A DNA stretch of 64,000 nt from the NCBI GenBank assembly GCA_001596155.1, contig CP014771.1:3534001-3598000 (forward strand). Direction: 5' to 3'. Positions 25,363 through 32,997 of this stretch are shown one piece after another; the stretch's first letter is position 1, and each line of letters begins with the position of its first letter. The stretch comes from Hymenobacter psoromatis. GTDB taxonomy: Bacteria; Bacteroidota; Bacteroidia; Cytophagales; Hymenobacteraceae. Below the pieces are notes generated by a model, which was given only the letters and a program-made list of their open reading frames with translations, did no database searches and was not told the origin of the DNA. The position numbers were made by a program, and so were the translations under genes.

Positions 25363-26556
25363 CTACTCCACGGCCAGCACGAGGCCCTTCAAATACGCGC
25401 CCTCCGGGTGAAACAGGCTCACCGGGTGGTCGGCGGGCTGCGTGAGGCGGTGCAGGATGCGCGCCGGCCGCCCGGCCTCGATGGCGGCGGCCAGCACCGC
25501 GCCCTCAAACAGCTCGGGACTAACGACTTGCGAACACGAAAAGGTAAAGAGCAACCCGCCCGGCGCGAGGTGTTGGATGCCGGCCGCGTTCAGGCGCTTG
25601 TAGCCCATGAGGGCGGCGTGGCGGGCGCTCTGGTGCTTGGCGAAAGCGGGCGGGTCGAGCACCAGCAGGTCGTACTCGGCCGAGTGGCTTTTGAGGAACG
25701 TGAGCACGTCGTCGGGGTAGGCGGCGTGGCGGTCGGCGTGGTGTGAAAGCTCGGCGTTGCGCTCGGTTAAGGCAATGGCTTTCTTGCTACTATCGACGGA
25801 ATGCACCAGCTCGGCGCCGGCTTCCAGAGCATACACTGAGAAGCCGCCGGTGTAGCAAAACGTGTTGAGCACGCGGCGGCCGGCCGAGTAGCGGGCCAGC
25901 AGGGCGCGGTTGTCGCGCTGGTCGATGAAGAAGCCGGTTTTCTGGCCCGTTTCCCAGTCCACGGCAAACTGGTGGCCGTTTTCGTGCACCAAGTGCTCCT
26001 GGCCGGTGCTCGCGCCGAAGAGGTAGCCGTTTTTGCCGTCGCCCACGGCATGGCCGGGCGTGGTTTCGGCACTCTTGTCATAAATGGCGCGCAGCTTGTC
26101 ACCAAACACAACTCGCAGGGCATCAGCGATTTCGGGGCGGGCGCGGTACATGCCCACGCTGTGCGCCTGCACCACGGCCACGTCGCCATACACGTCGATG
26201 ATGAGGCCCGGCAGGCCGTCGCCTTCGGCGTGGACGAGGCGAAAAACATTGGTATCGGCCGTGCCCGTGAGGGCCAGGCGCTGGCGCAGGGCGTAGGCAT
26301 TGGTCAGCCGCTTCACCCAAAAGTCGGGGGTAGGGAGCGCGGCTTCCGGCCCAAAATCCAGCATGCGCACCGCGATGGAGCCGCTGCCCGAGTAGTGCCC
26401 TACCCCCAGCACTTCGCCCGATTGGGTTTCGACGCGCACCGCCGCGCCCTCCCGCGGCTCGCCCACCGCGCGGGCAATGGCCCCCGAAAATACCCAGGGG
26501 TGGCGGCGGCGCAGGGAGTGGTCTTTTCCGTTTTTGAGGACGATAGTGGCGGGCAT
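25363..26556 (-). CDS. rlmI: 23S rRNA m5C methyltransferase, RlmI family
   Basis: 397 residues from ATG at 26556. A PUA domain occupies the N-terminal 80 residues (LRRRHPWVFSGAIARAVGEP). A central EEHEE-type domain follows, then a SAM-dependent Rossmann domain with RVLNTFCYTGGFSVYALEAG (motif I) and LLVLDPPAFAKHQ (motif IV). RlmI methylates C1962 of 23S rRNA; orthologs in Bacteroidota are usually annotated as class I SAM-dependent rRNA methyltransferases. An upstream start at 26613 lies in a repeat-rich stretch and is rejected. Confidence 0.88.
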   Translation of the reverse strand: MPATIVLKNGKDHSLRRRHPWVFSGAIARAVGEPREGAAVRVETQSGEVLGVGHYSGSGSIAVRMLDFGPEAALPTPDFWVKRLTNAYALRQRLALTGTADTNVFRLVHAEGDGLPGLIIDVYGDVAVVQAHSVGMYRARPEIADALRVVFGDKLRAIYDKSAETTPGHAVGDGKNGYLFGASTGQEHLVHENGHQFAVDWETGQKTGFFIDQRDNRALLARYSAGRRVLNTFCYTGGFSVYALEAGAELVHSVDSSKKAIALTERNAELSHHADRHAAYPDDVLTFLKSHSAEYDLLVLDPPAFAKHQSARHAALMGYKRLNAAGIQHLAPGGLLFTFSCSQVVSPELFEGAVLAAAIEAGRPARILHRLTQPADHPVSLFHPEGAYLKGLVLAVE

Positions 26557-26659
26557 TTTTTGATGCTTGGGGGTTGGTGCTTGGTGCTTGGTGCTTGGGC
26601 GCAAAGGTCGCACCTTTCCCCTGGCTTATTTCTTCTGCCCAAACATCAGGCACCAGCCC

Positions 26660-27106
26660 CTAAACACCAAAAGCCCGCTGATATACCGGTCCGCGCAGCC
26701 GGAACTGCGCCCACATGGCGGGGTAAATCAGGAAGTCGAGCCAGCGGCGGCCAGTGCTGAACTGGATATCTTCCACGATAATGCTACCCCTACCCCCCGG
26801 CGCGGGCTCGATGAGGTGGCGATGCCGCCACTGCCGCAGCGGCGCGGGCAGGATTTGGCCCTCATCCACGAAGTAGTGGGTGCCGTCGGGCAGCGCGCCG
26901 TTGTCGGTAATGAGCGAAGTCCAGCGCCAGCGCTTAGGGCCGACTTGCAGCTCAATAATAACCGTGTCGCCGGTGTTGTTGCCGTCGTAGCGGATGAGGT
27001 GAAATTTTGGAAACGGCGGGGCCAGGGCCACGAATAGTTCGCGGGTGAAGCCCGCCAGAACCTTGGCCGGCGGCTGGGCCACGGGAAAGCGGAGGAGCAG
27101 ATGCAT
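26660..27106 (-). CDS. SRPBCC-family ligand-binding protein
   Basis: 148 residues with the START/Bet v1-like pattern of the SRPBCC ligand-binding subfamily: VALAPPFPKFHLIRYDGNNT, VIIELQVGPKRWRWTSLITD and a final helix FLIYPAMWAQFRLRGPVYQR. The function of these small hydrophobic-cavity proteins in Bacteroidota is generally unknown. Confidence 0.8.
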   Translation of the reverse strand: MHLLLRFPVAQPPAKVLAGFTRELFVALAPPFPKFHLIRYDGNNTGDTVIIELQVGPKRWRWTSLITDNGALPDGTHYFVDEGQILPAPLRQWRHRHLIEPAPGGRGSIIVEDIQFSTGRRWLDFLIYPAMWAQFRLRGPVYQRAFGV

Positions 27107-27151
27107 GGCCGCTTATACGGCTGGCGTGAGCGAAACACCACTGCAAGCTTT

Positions 27152-28045
27152 TTACCGGGCCGGCTTTGGCGAAACTCCTTGGGTAAGGGGCTCAAAGAGT
27201 GGCACTAACCAAGCCAGCGCTACCTCCGAATGCGTAGCTCCCGGATAGGTTTCGGTGATGCTCAGCGTTAGCCGGGCCGAGTCGGGGCCGACCGCGGGGC
27301 TGGCCAGGGGTAAGAAAAATTCGCGGTGCTCGGTGTCGGGCAGCGCCCAAATGGTTGACTGCGTGCCGTCGGCTGAGCGCAACTGGCAGGTTTTTGCCCG
27401 GCTGAAGCCCTGGTACACGCCGCTGTTTTTGCAGTAGCCATTGCGTAGGCGCAAGCCTACGAGGCGGTGCCCGGCGAGCGGCCCGATGGTTAAGGAAAGC
27501 CGGGTTTCGGGCAGGAGCGGGTTGGCGGCATCCGTCGCCGTGCCGCTAATCCAGGCTTTCAGCGTGTCGCGCTGGAGCAAATTGCTGACTTCGTAGCTGT
27601 TATCGTTTTGCGCGGGGCGGGTAGTCGTGGCCATGATGGCCGTGCAGGTTCCGCAGGTCACGCGGCGATTAAGGGGTTTGTATGGCTTGGCTTCGGTAGC
27701 GGCCGGCTGGTCGGCAGCGGGGGCGCCGGAGAAGGTGGCGATGGCCAGCCCTGCCAGCCCCACGGCCCCGGCCGCCGCCCCCCATACCAACCCCTGGTGC
27801 AAGCGGTAGCGGCGCCGAGCGGCCAGCGCCCCGCCGGCGGCCCCCAGCCCCAGCCCCAGCAGCGCGTAGCCGGGCCAGCCGCCCTCGCCTACCCGCCCAT
27901 ACGCCGAAAGGTCCAGCCCCAGAAAAAGGTTGACGGCCAGGTAGCTGAACAAATAGTAGAGCAGCCCCAGCACCGGAATGGCTAGGAGTGCCAAAAAAAC
28001 GTAACGCCCGGTTTTGTTGCTGCCGGGGGAGGTAGCAGAGGTCAT
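27152..28045 (-). CDS. Membrane protein with NADase-type glycan-binding-like domain (last gene of the tubulin/Hsp70 cluster)
   Basis: 297 residues. There is a first membrane helix at about 14-38, a conserved LDLSAYGRVGEGGWPGYALL region, and two Gly/Ala-rich helices to about 110. Beyond residue 135 comes a beta-rich domain: YEVSNLLQRDTLKAWISGTA, then LVGLRLRNGYCKNSGVYQGF. The NGY-x-K-N/S-x-x-x-Y pattern resembles the discoidin-like NADase-type glycan-binding domain. The N-terminal membrane module is shared with the next gene upstream, so the pair arose by duplication with a swapped C-terminal domain. It starts 38 bp after the stop of that gene. Confidence 0.75.
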   Translation of the reverse strand: MTSATSPGSNKTGRYVFLALLAIPVLGLLYYLFSYLAVNLFLGLDLSAYGRVGEGGWPGYALLGLGLGAAGGALAARRRYRLHQGLVWGAAAGAVGLAGLAIATFSGAPAADQPAATEAKPYKPLNRRVTCGTCTAIMATTTRPAQNDNSYEVSNLLQRDTLKAWISGTATDAANPLLPETRLSLTIGPLAGHRLVGLRLRNGYCKNSGVYQGFSRAKTCQLRSADGTQSTIWALPDTEHREFFLPLASPAVGPDSARLTLSITETYPGATHSEVALAWLVPLFEPLTQGVSPKPAR

Positions 28046-28083
28046 AGCTAGTGCGCGGGGATGATAAAAAAGCCAGCTAATCG

Positions 28084-29187
28084 TTAGTCAAGGGTTAGGG
28101 TCATGGGGACCTGCCCGCCGACGATGGCATACTTCGTGCCCGCATAGTCGTTGCCCTGCCGCTGTAGCACGCACCGGGCCGACTGGCGGCCCCGCGTAAA
28201 TTCCAGCAATTGCAACTCGCCCGAGGGAGCCAGGCTCCCGGTCAGGCGATAGACTTTGCCGGGCTGCTGTTGATAGTAATAGTAGCCGCTTAAGACGCCG
28301 GTTTTCTGGAAATCAAGCGAGTATTTTACGGCCAGGTTGTCAACCGTGCCGCTGCACTGCTGGTGGCCAACTGGCCTGGCAGCAGTAATTGCCGGGGCGG
28401 CAGTATCGGGCCGCACGGCGGGCTTCGCCTGCGTAGATGCTTTGGCAAGGGTAGCTCTCGGCTGAGCAGGGGGGGTAAGCGCTTGCTCCTCCGCAGGAGC
28501 TGGCTCGTCTTCCTCCGCCAACGGGCCCAGGCTGGCCCGGCGCACCCAGCCGCTGCCGGCCAGGCTGTTAGCTACCTGCGCCCAAGCATGGGCGCGCCGC
28601 ACCAGCTGCACCGTGTCGCCCGCGTGCAGGTAAGCGAAAGGCTTGGCGGAGGAATCAACCCAGCTGGCGCGCAAAGGGGCCACGCGCACCACAATCTGCT
28701 GCCAGCCCTCGGCCGCGGTGCTGCTGGTGTCGGGTGCCGGGGCATACTTAACAATGGGTTGCTCACGGACCTCCGCCGGGGCGGGGGGGGTAGGCGAAAC
28801 CGTAGTAGCCGGCGCGGTTGGCCCCTCAACTACCGTGGTCGTATTTTCGGCAGCAGTTTCTACCTCAGTAGTGGCATATATTAACCCTAGCAGCAGCACA
28901 ATAGCTATCCACCCCAACACCTCCACTGGCCGGCCTAGCCCGAAGCGCCGCCGCGCGGCAATGGCCCCGCCAGCCGCGCCCAACCCCGCACCCAGCCCCG
29001 CGTAGCCGGGCCAGTGGCTGGCCGACAGCCGGCCGAAGGCCGACAGGTCGAGGGCGAGCATCGTGTTCAGGCCCGCGTAGCTGAGCGCGTAGTAAGTTAT
29101 CAGCAACACCTTCCAGCCCAACCAGATAGCCAACACTAGCAGCAGGAAGTACAGGAAGGTATTGTTTTTCTTGCCCGCCGCGCTCAT
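28084..29187 (-). CDS. Membrane protein with an SH3-like domain (tubulin/Hsp70 cluster)
   Basis: 367 residues. The N-terminal module has a helix at about 12-35, LDLSAFGRLSASHWPGYAGL, and GLGAAGGAIAARRRF, matching the module of the 27152-28045 protein. After a Pro/Thr/Ala-rich linker comes a bacterial SH3-like domain at about 170-230 (VVRVAPLRASWVDSSAKPFA, then GDTVQLVRRAHAWAQV). A second low-complexity linker follows, and a C-terminal beta-rich domain with two Cys from about 275. The start overlaps the end of the upstream gene by four bases (translational coupling). Confidence 0.75.
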   Translation of the reverse strand: MSAAGKKNNTFLYFLLLVLAIWLGWKVLLITYYALSYAGLNTMLALDLSAFGRLSASHWPGYAGLGAGLGAAGGAIAARRRFGLGRPVEVLGWIAIVLLLGLIYATTEVETAAENTTTVVEGPTAPATTVSPTPPAPAEVREQPIVKYAPAPDTSSTAAEGWQQIVVRVAPLRASWVDSSAKPFAYLHAGDTVQLVRRAHAWAQVANSLAGSGWVRRASLGPLAEEDEPAPAEEQALTPPAQPRATLAKASTQAKPAVRPDTAAPAITAARPVGHQQCSGTVDNLAVKYSLDFQKTGVLSGYYYYQQQPGKVYRLTGSLAPSGELQLLEFTRGRQSARCVLQRQGNDYAGTKYAIVGGQVPMTLTLD

Positions 29188-31259
29188 CGGGCCGCCGGGG
29201 TTTTAGCCAGCCGGCGCAATGCGCTGACAAACAAATACCCTACCCCCCCCAGCAGCGCCAGCGCCAGCAGAAACACGCCCCCCGTTCCGCTAACCGCCGC
29301 CTCGGCGCGGTCGAACGGGAGCAGGGTGCCCCGCGCCAGAAAATGCTGGTAGTTTTCCTCCCCCAGCAGTTCGCCCAGCAGAAAGCGAATGCTGCCCAGC
29401 GCCGCGCCCAGCGCCAGGGCCGCGCCGCCCACGAACAGCAAAAACTCCCTGACCGGAAAAACGGCCTCGGCCACTACTGGCAGCTGGCTTTTGGTATAGA
29501 CAGTAGTAATCTTTAGCTGAGCCTGGTGGCGGCCATCGCGCGGCATCTGGGTCGGGTTGCCGGTCAGCCGCACGCTCAGCTGCTGGCCGGGCGCGCGCTG
29601 GTCAAAATATAGCTCCGTGGCCGAGAGCTGCACGCCCTCCAGGGCCGGCACCAGGCTCAAAAATACCCGCACCGGGCCGCCCGTCGTGTTGGTCAGCGTG
29701 AGCGGGCGCTCGGCCAGGGCCTCCCCGCTGAGGCCGGTCAGGTCGAGGCTGGATAAGTCGGCGGCGAGGGTCGGCGGGGCGGCTTGCGGCTCAATGGTTT
29801 CGAGCAGCGCCTGCACCGCCAGCTGGCGGCCCCGCTCCGAGTCCGGCTCCAGGCCGGGGCCGCGCAACGTGCTGGCCAGCTGCGCCTGCCGCTCCAAAAC
29901 GCCGCTTTGGTTGAGTGTGGCCAGCCACGGGCCGAAGTTGCCGGCCGTCAGGCTGCCGTACACCATTTTCCAGGTGAACTCGTCGCGCCGGATATAGTAG
30001 GCCAGCTGCGCTAGGCTCGTAAACGACTGTTCGCCAATCCAGAGCGGAAACCGCGGGTTGGCCGCGTGCAGAAAGCGCCGGAAGTCCAGGGCCTGCGCCT
30101 GGCCGGGGCCGGGCAGCGCCGCCTTCACCTCGGCGGTAGCCGCCGCCCGCAGCCAGAGGGGTAGGAGCTTCTGCTTAAACGCCTCCTCGGCGGCGGCAAA
30201 ATCGCGGGCCGAGTCGGCGGCGCGGGTCAGCAGCTGCGCTGGGCTGGTGAAGGCCGGCACCGTTTTGCCCAAGTAAAACGGCAGGCTGGGACCGAGCAGA
30301 TACAGCGCGCTCAGCCGCTTCTGGTCCTGGTTGAGCCGCAGGTCCTGCGTGATTTCGCGCAGGTCCTGGCCGGTACTGCGCTCTTTGAGGTCGTCGGCAA
30401 TTCCGCCTAAGAAATTGGCACTCAGCAGGTCGCGCTTCACGCGCTCATCGTCAGCCGTGAAGGCTTCGTACAGCAGCTGGCCCGCTTCGGCCAGGCTGTA
30501 CACGTCCTGGCCCAGCACCTTGGTGTGGGGGCGGTTGGTGAGGGGCACCCCGCCGGGCGTCCAGTCGGCCAGCAGTAGGTTGGGGCTCTGGTTGAGGGTT
30601 TTGACCGGCGCGTAGGCGGCGGCCCGCATTTTTTGGAGCAGGTAAGTTTCGGCTTCCGATAGCGTAAAGCCGGAGGCTACCCCTTCGGTGGCGGCCAGGC
30701 GCAGCATGGTGGGGGTCAGCACCGGGCTTTGCAGCAGCAGGCGCAGGTAGCCGTCGGTTTTTTGGGCGGCGGCTTCGTGGCGGCGGCGGCTCAGCTCCGC
30801 GAAGCAGGCGGCCCGGCCGGCGGCATCGGCTAGGGCGGCGGCGGCGGCTTGCAGGCGGCCCTGGGCTTTGGTCACCGTGCCCGGCCGGTACACGTCCTCC
30901 AAATCCTGGTTGCCCGCGTTCAGCAGGCGCAGCTTTTGCTCCCAAAAGGCCGCGAGTACCCGCTGGTTGGCCGCTACCTGGGCGTCGCTCACCTGCGCGT
31001 GCAGCGCCGCCGTTAGATAGAGTTGGGTGAAAACGTTGTCAGCCAGCAAGGTTTCCCAGTCGGACCCGTGCTCGTAGGCGGCGGGCACGGCCAGCAGCGG
31101 CCCGGTCAGGGTCGCGTTTTCCAGCCGCTGAGCCAACTCGCTAGGGTTAAACTGCGGAACCGGCTCGGGCAGGGGGGTAGGGGAAGCCGCGCCCGCGCCC
31201 GCAATGCGCCGCCCGCCCAGGGGCGAGGGTGGTGGCTGAGAAGACCCAATTTTGGCCAT
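29184..31259 (-). CDS. Large protein with C-terminal membrane helices (tubulin/Hsp70 cluster), unknown function
   Basis: 691 residues. No family was recognised. Residues 1-500 are mainly alpha-helical and Ala/Leu/Gln-rich, without a signal peptide. Residues about 505-600 form a probable Ig-like beta sandwich (LPLTLTNTTGG-type strands: RPLTLTNTTGGPVRVFLSLV). Two membrane helices lie at about 603-625 and 660-683. The expected topology puts the large N-terminal part on one face of the membrane. The gene starts 199 bp after the Hsp70 stop, across a 45-bp hairpin repeat, and overlaps the next gene by four bases. It may anchor the cytoplasmic ATPases to the membrane; this is inference only. Confidence 0.7.
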   Translation of the reverse strand: MAKIGSSQPPPSPLGGRRIAGAGAASPTPLPEPVPQFNPSELAQRLENATLTGPLLAVPAAYEHGSDWETLLADNVFTQLYLTAALHAQVSDAQVAANQRVLAAFWEQKLRLLNAGNQDLEDVYRPGTVTKAQGRLQAAAAALADAAGRAACFAELSRRRHEAAAQKTDGYLRLLLQSPVLTPTMLRLAATEGVASGFTLSEAETYLLQKMRAAAYAPVKTLNQSPNLLLADWTPGGVPLTNRPHTKVLGQDVYSLAEAGQLLYEAFTADDERVKRDLLSANFLGGIADDLKERSTGQDLREITQDLRLNQDQKRLSALYLLGPSLPFYLGKTVPAFTSPAQLLTRAADSARDFAAAEEAFKQKLLPLWLRAAATAEVKAALPGPGQAQALDFRRFLHAANPRFPLWIGEQSFTSLAQLAYYIRRDEFTWKMVYGSLTAGNFGPWLATLNQSGVLERQAQLASTLRGPGLEPDSERGRQLAVQALLETIEPQAAPPTLAADLSSLDLTGLSGEALAERPLTLTNTTGGPVRVFLSLVPALEGVQLSATELYFDQRAPGQQLSVRLTGNPTQMPRDGRHQAQLKITTVYTKSQLPVVAEAVFPVREFLLFVGGAALALGAALGSIRFLLGELLGEENYQHFLARGTLLPFDRAEAAVSGTGGVFLLALALLGGVGYLFVSALRRLAKTPAAR

Positions 31260-31297
31260 AGCTGATTATAAGGATAGGGGTAGTTAAAGTTTTGTTG

Positions 31298-31402
31298 GAC
31301 CGTCATGCTGAGCTTGTCGAAGCATCTCTACCGCTTCAGCCGCATTGTTGAACGGCGCGGCTGAAGCGGTAGAGATGCTTCGACAAGCTCAGCATGACGG
31401 TC
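31298..31402. repeat. 45-bp perfect inverted repeat inside the cluster
   Basis: Arms GACCGTCATGCTGAGCTTGT... (31298-31342) and its exact inverted copy (31358-31402) with a 15-bp loop. The TCATGCTGAGCTTGTCGAAG core is a dispersed repeat type seen in many bacterial genomes. It stands between the Hsp70 and 691-residue genes and could weaken read-through or stabilise the upstream mRNA. Confidence 0.8.
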
Positions 31403-31458
31403 TTTTTCGTTTTTAAAATTTTATATAATCTCAATATAAAATTCAGTTCGTCAACGAA

Positions 31459-32997
31459 TCACGGCAGTTCCAGCTGCACCACCTGGATGCGAGCTTTCAG
31501 CTCCTCCAAATTCAGGCTTATGCCGGGCGGCTCAATGGTTTTTTGCACTGTCTTACCATCGTAGCGCACGCTGGCTTCGATGATGCCGCCGGTATCCTGG
31601 GCCAGCCGCACCTGCACCGGGCCGGCCGGGTTGCCGAGCTGCAATGTCCCCAGCGGCCCCCGCGGGTAGTCGCGCACCTGCGCCGATTCGCCCTCGTACA
31701 CCTTGAGCGTGGCGTTGGCATCGGCCTCAAAGCTGTCCTCAAACACGGCCTGCGGAATGGGGGTGTTTCTATGAAGCAGCAGCTCCACGTAAGCCTGGCC
31801 CCGGTCGTCAAGCAGCTCAATACCGATGCTATGGGATACCACGTCGGTCACGGCCGCTTGGCGGCTGGCGTAGAGCGCCGCGCCAATGCTGATGGCCGTG
31901 TCGTAGCTGAAACCGGGGCGCACCAGCGTGAGCGGCCGGCCGGCTTCCTGGGCTAACATCTTGGCAATCATGGGCATCCGGCTGGCCCCGCCCGCCAGCA
32001 CAATCTCATCAATGTCGTGCCAGCTCAGGTTTTTCTCCTGCAATACCTGCTGCAAGGTGGCGCGGCATTTGGTGAGCAGGTCCTGGCTGCGGGTCTCAAA
32101 TACGAAGTCGGGCGCGGTGGCACTTTTGCCAAACGAGAACCGGGCGCTGGCCTCGCGGTCCAGCGTCAATTCCAATACTTCGGGCGGCAATTCGAGCCGC
32201 ATGGTGGCCTTGGGCGCGTCGGAAAGCGCGATTTTGGCCTTGAGGGCTTCCTCCTGCACCTGCCACAGCAGCTCGTCGGGGATGGGCCGGCCGAAGCGCT
32301 CGCGGTGGGCCTGCTTGGCGTACTGCTCAATCAGCTCGTCCCAGTCCCTACCCCCCAGCTCGAAGGCCCCGTTGCTGGCTACCACGTCGGCGCGGCCGGG
32401 GCCGGTGCGCATAATGGTCACGTCGAAAGTGCCGCCGCCCAGGTCGAATACCAGCACGGTTTGCTCCTTATCGAGGTTGGCCCCGAAGGTGAGGGCCGCC
32501 GCCGTGGGCTCGTTGATAATGCCCGCTACCCGCAGGCCCGCCGCCAGGCCGGCCAGGCGCGTTTCGCGGCGCTGGCCTTCCCGGAAATACGCCGGCACGG
32601 TGATAACGGCCTCCAGCTCGGCCGTGGCTACCTGGTCGGCCGCGAGCAGGCCCACTTGGGCGAAGTGGGTGGCCGCGCCCAGCCGGAGGTAGCGCAGCAG
32701 CAGGGCTTGCAGGCCGGCCGCCTGGTAGTCGTAGCCGGCCAGGCGATACTTGCCGTTGAGCTTATCGGCCGGCTTGCCCAGGTCACGCTTGAAAAATTGG
32801 TACACCGGGTTGGCCACGTCGTGGCGGCGGGCGGCGGCTTTGCGCCCAAAGCTGGCCCGCGCCCCGGTGAAGTACACGATGGAAGGCGTGGTTTGGCCGC
32901 CTTCCAGGTCGGGCACCACCACCGGCTGCCCATCGGCCCCGATGTAGCTCACGCAGCAAAACGTGGTACCCAGGTCAATGCCCAAAATCGGAATCAT
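31459..32997 (-). CDS. Hsp70-family protein (DnaK-like, without helical lid)
   Basis: 512 residues. All ATPase motifs are intact: phosphate 1 LGIDLGTTFCCV (5-16), phosphate 2 VFDLGGGTFDVTI (183-195), INEPTAAALTFG (161-172), and adenosine LAGGASRMPMI (334-344). A beta substrate-binding domain follows (about 390-505; LHRNTPIPQ instead of the usual IxRNTxIP), but the alpha-helical lid and C-terminal tail of DnaK (about 620-640 residues) are missing. It is therefore a specialised Hsp70, not the housekeeping chaperone. Its ATG overlaps the stop of the SrfB-like gene by four bases, linking the two Hsp70-fold proteins. Confidence 0.9.
   Translation of the reverse strand: MIPILGIDLGTTFCCVSYIGADGQPVVVPDLEGGQTTPSIVYFTGARASFGRKAAARRHDVANPVYQFFKRDLGKPADKLNGKYRLAGYDYQAAGLQALLLRYLRLGAATHFAQVGLLAADQVATAELEAVITVPAYFREGQRRETRLAGLAAGLRVAGIINEPTAAALTFGANLDKEQTVLVFDLGGGTFDVTIMRTGPGRADVVASNGAFELGGRDWDELIEQYAKQAHRERFGRPIPDELLWQVQEEALKAKIALSDAPKATMRLELPPEVLELTLDREASARFSFGKSATAPDFVFETRSQDLLTKCRATLQQVLQEKNLSWHDIDEIVLAGGASRMPMIAKMLAQEAGRPLTLVRPGFSYDTAISIGAALYASRQAAVTDVVSHSIGIELLDDRGQAYVELLLHRNTPIPQAVFEDSFEADANATLKVYEGESAQVRDYPRGPLGTLQLGNPAGPVQVRLAQDTGGIIEASVRYDGKTVQKTIEPPGISLNLEELKARIQVVQLELP

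Noticed and set aside
29184-31259. J-domain or DnaJ-like partner of the Hsp70
   Set aside because: No HPD motif was found in the 691-residue protein, so it was left unassigned.
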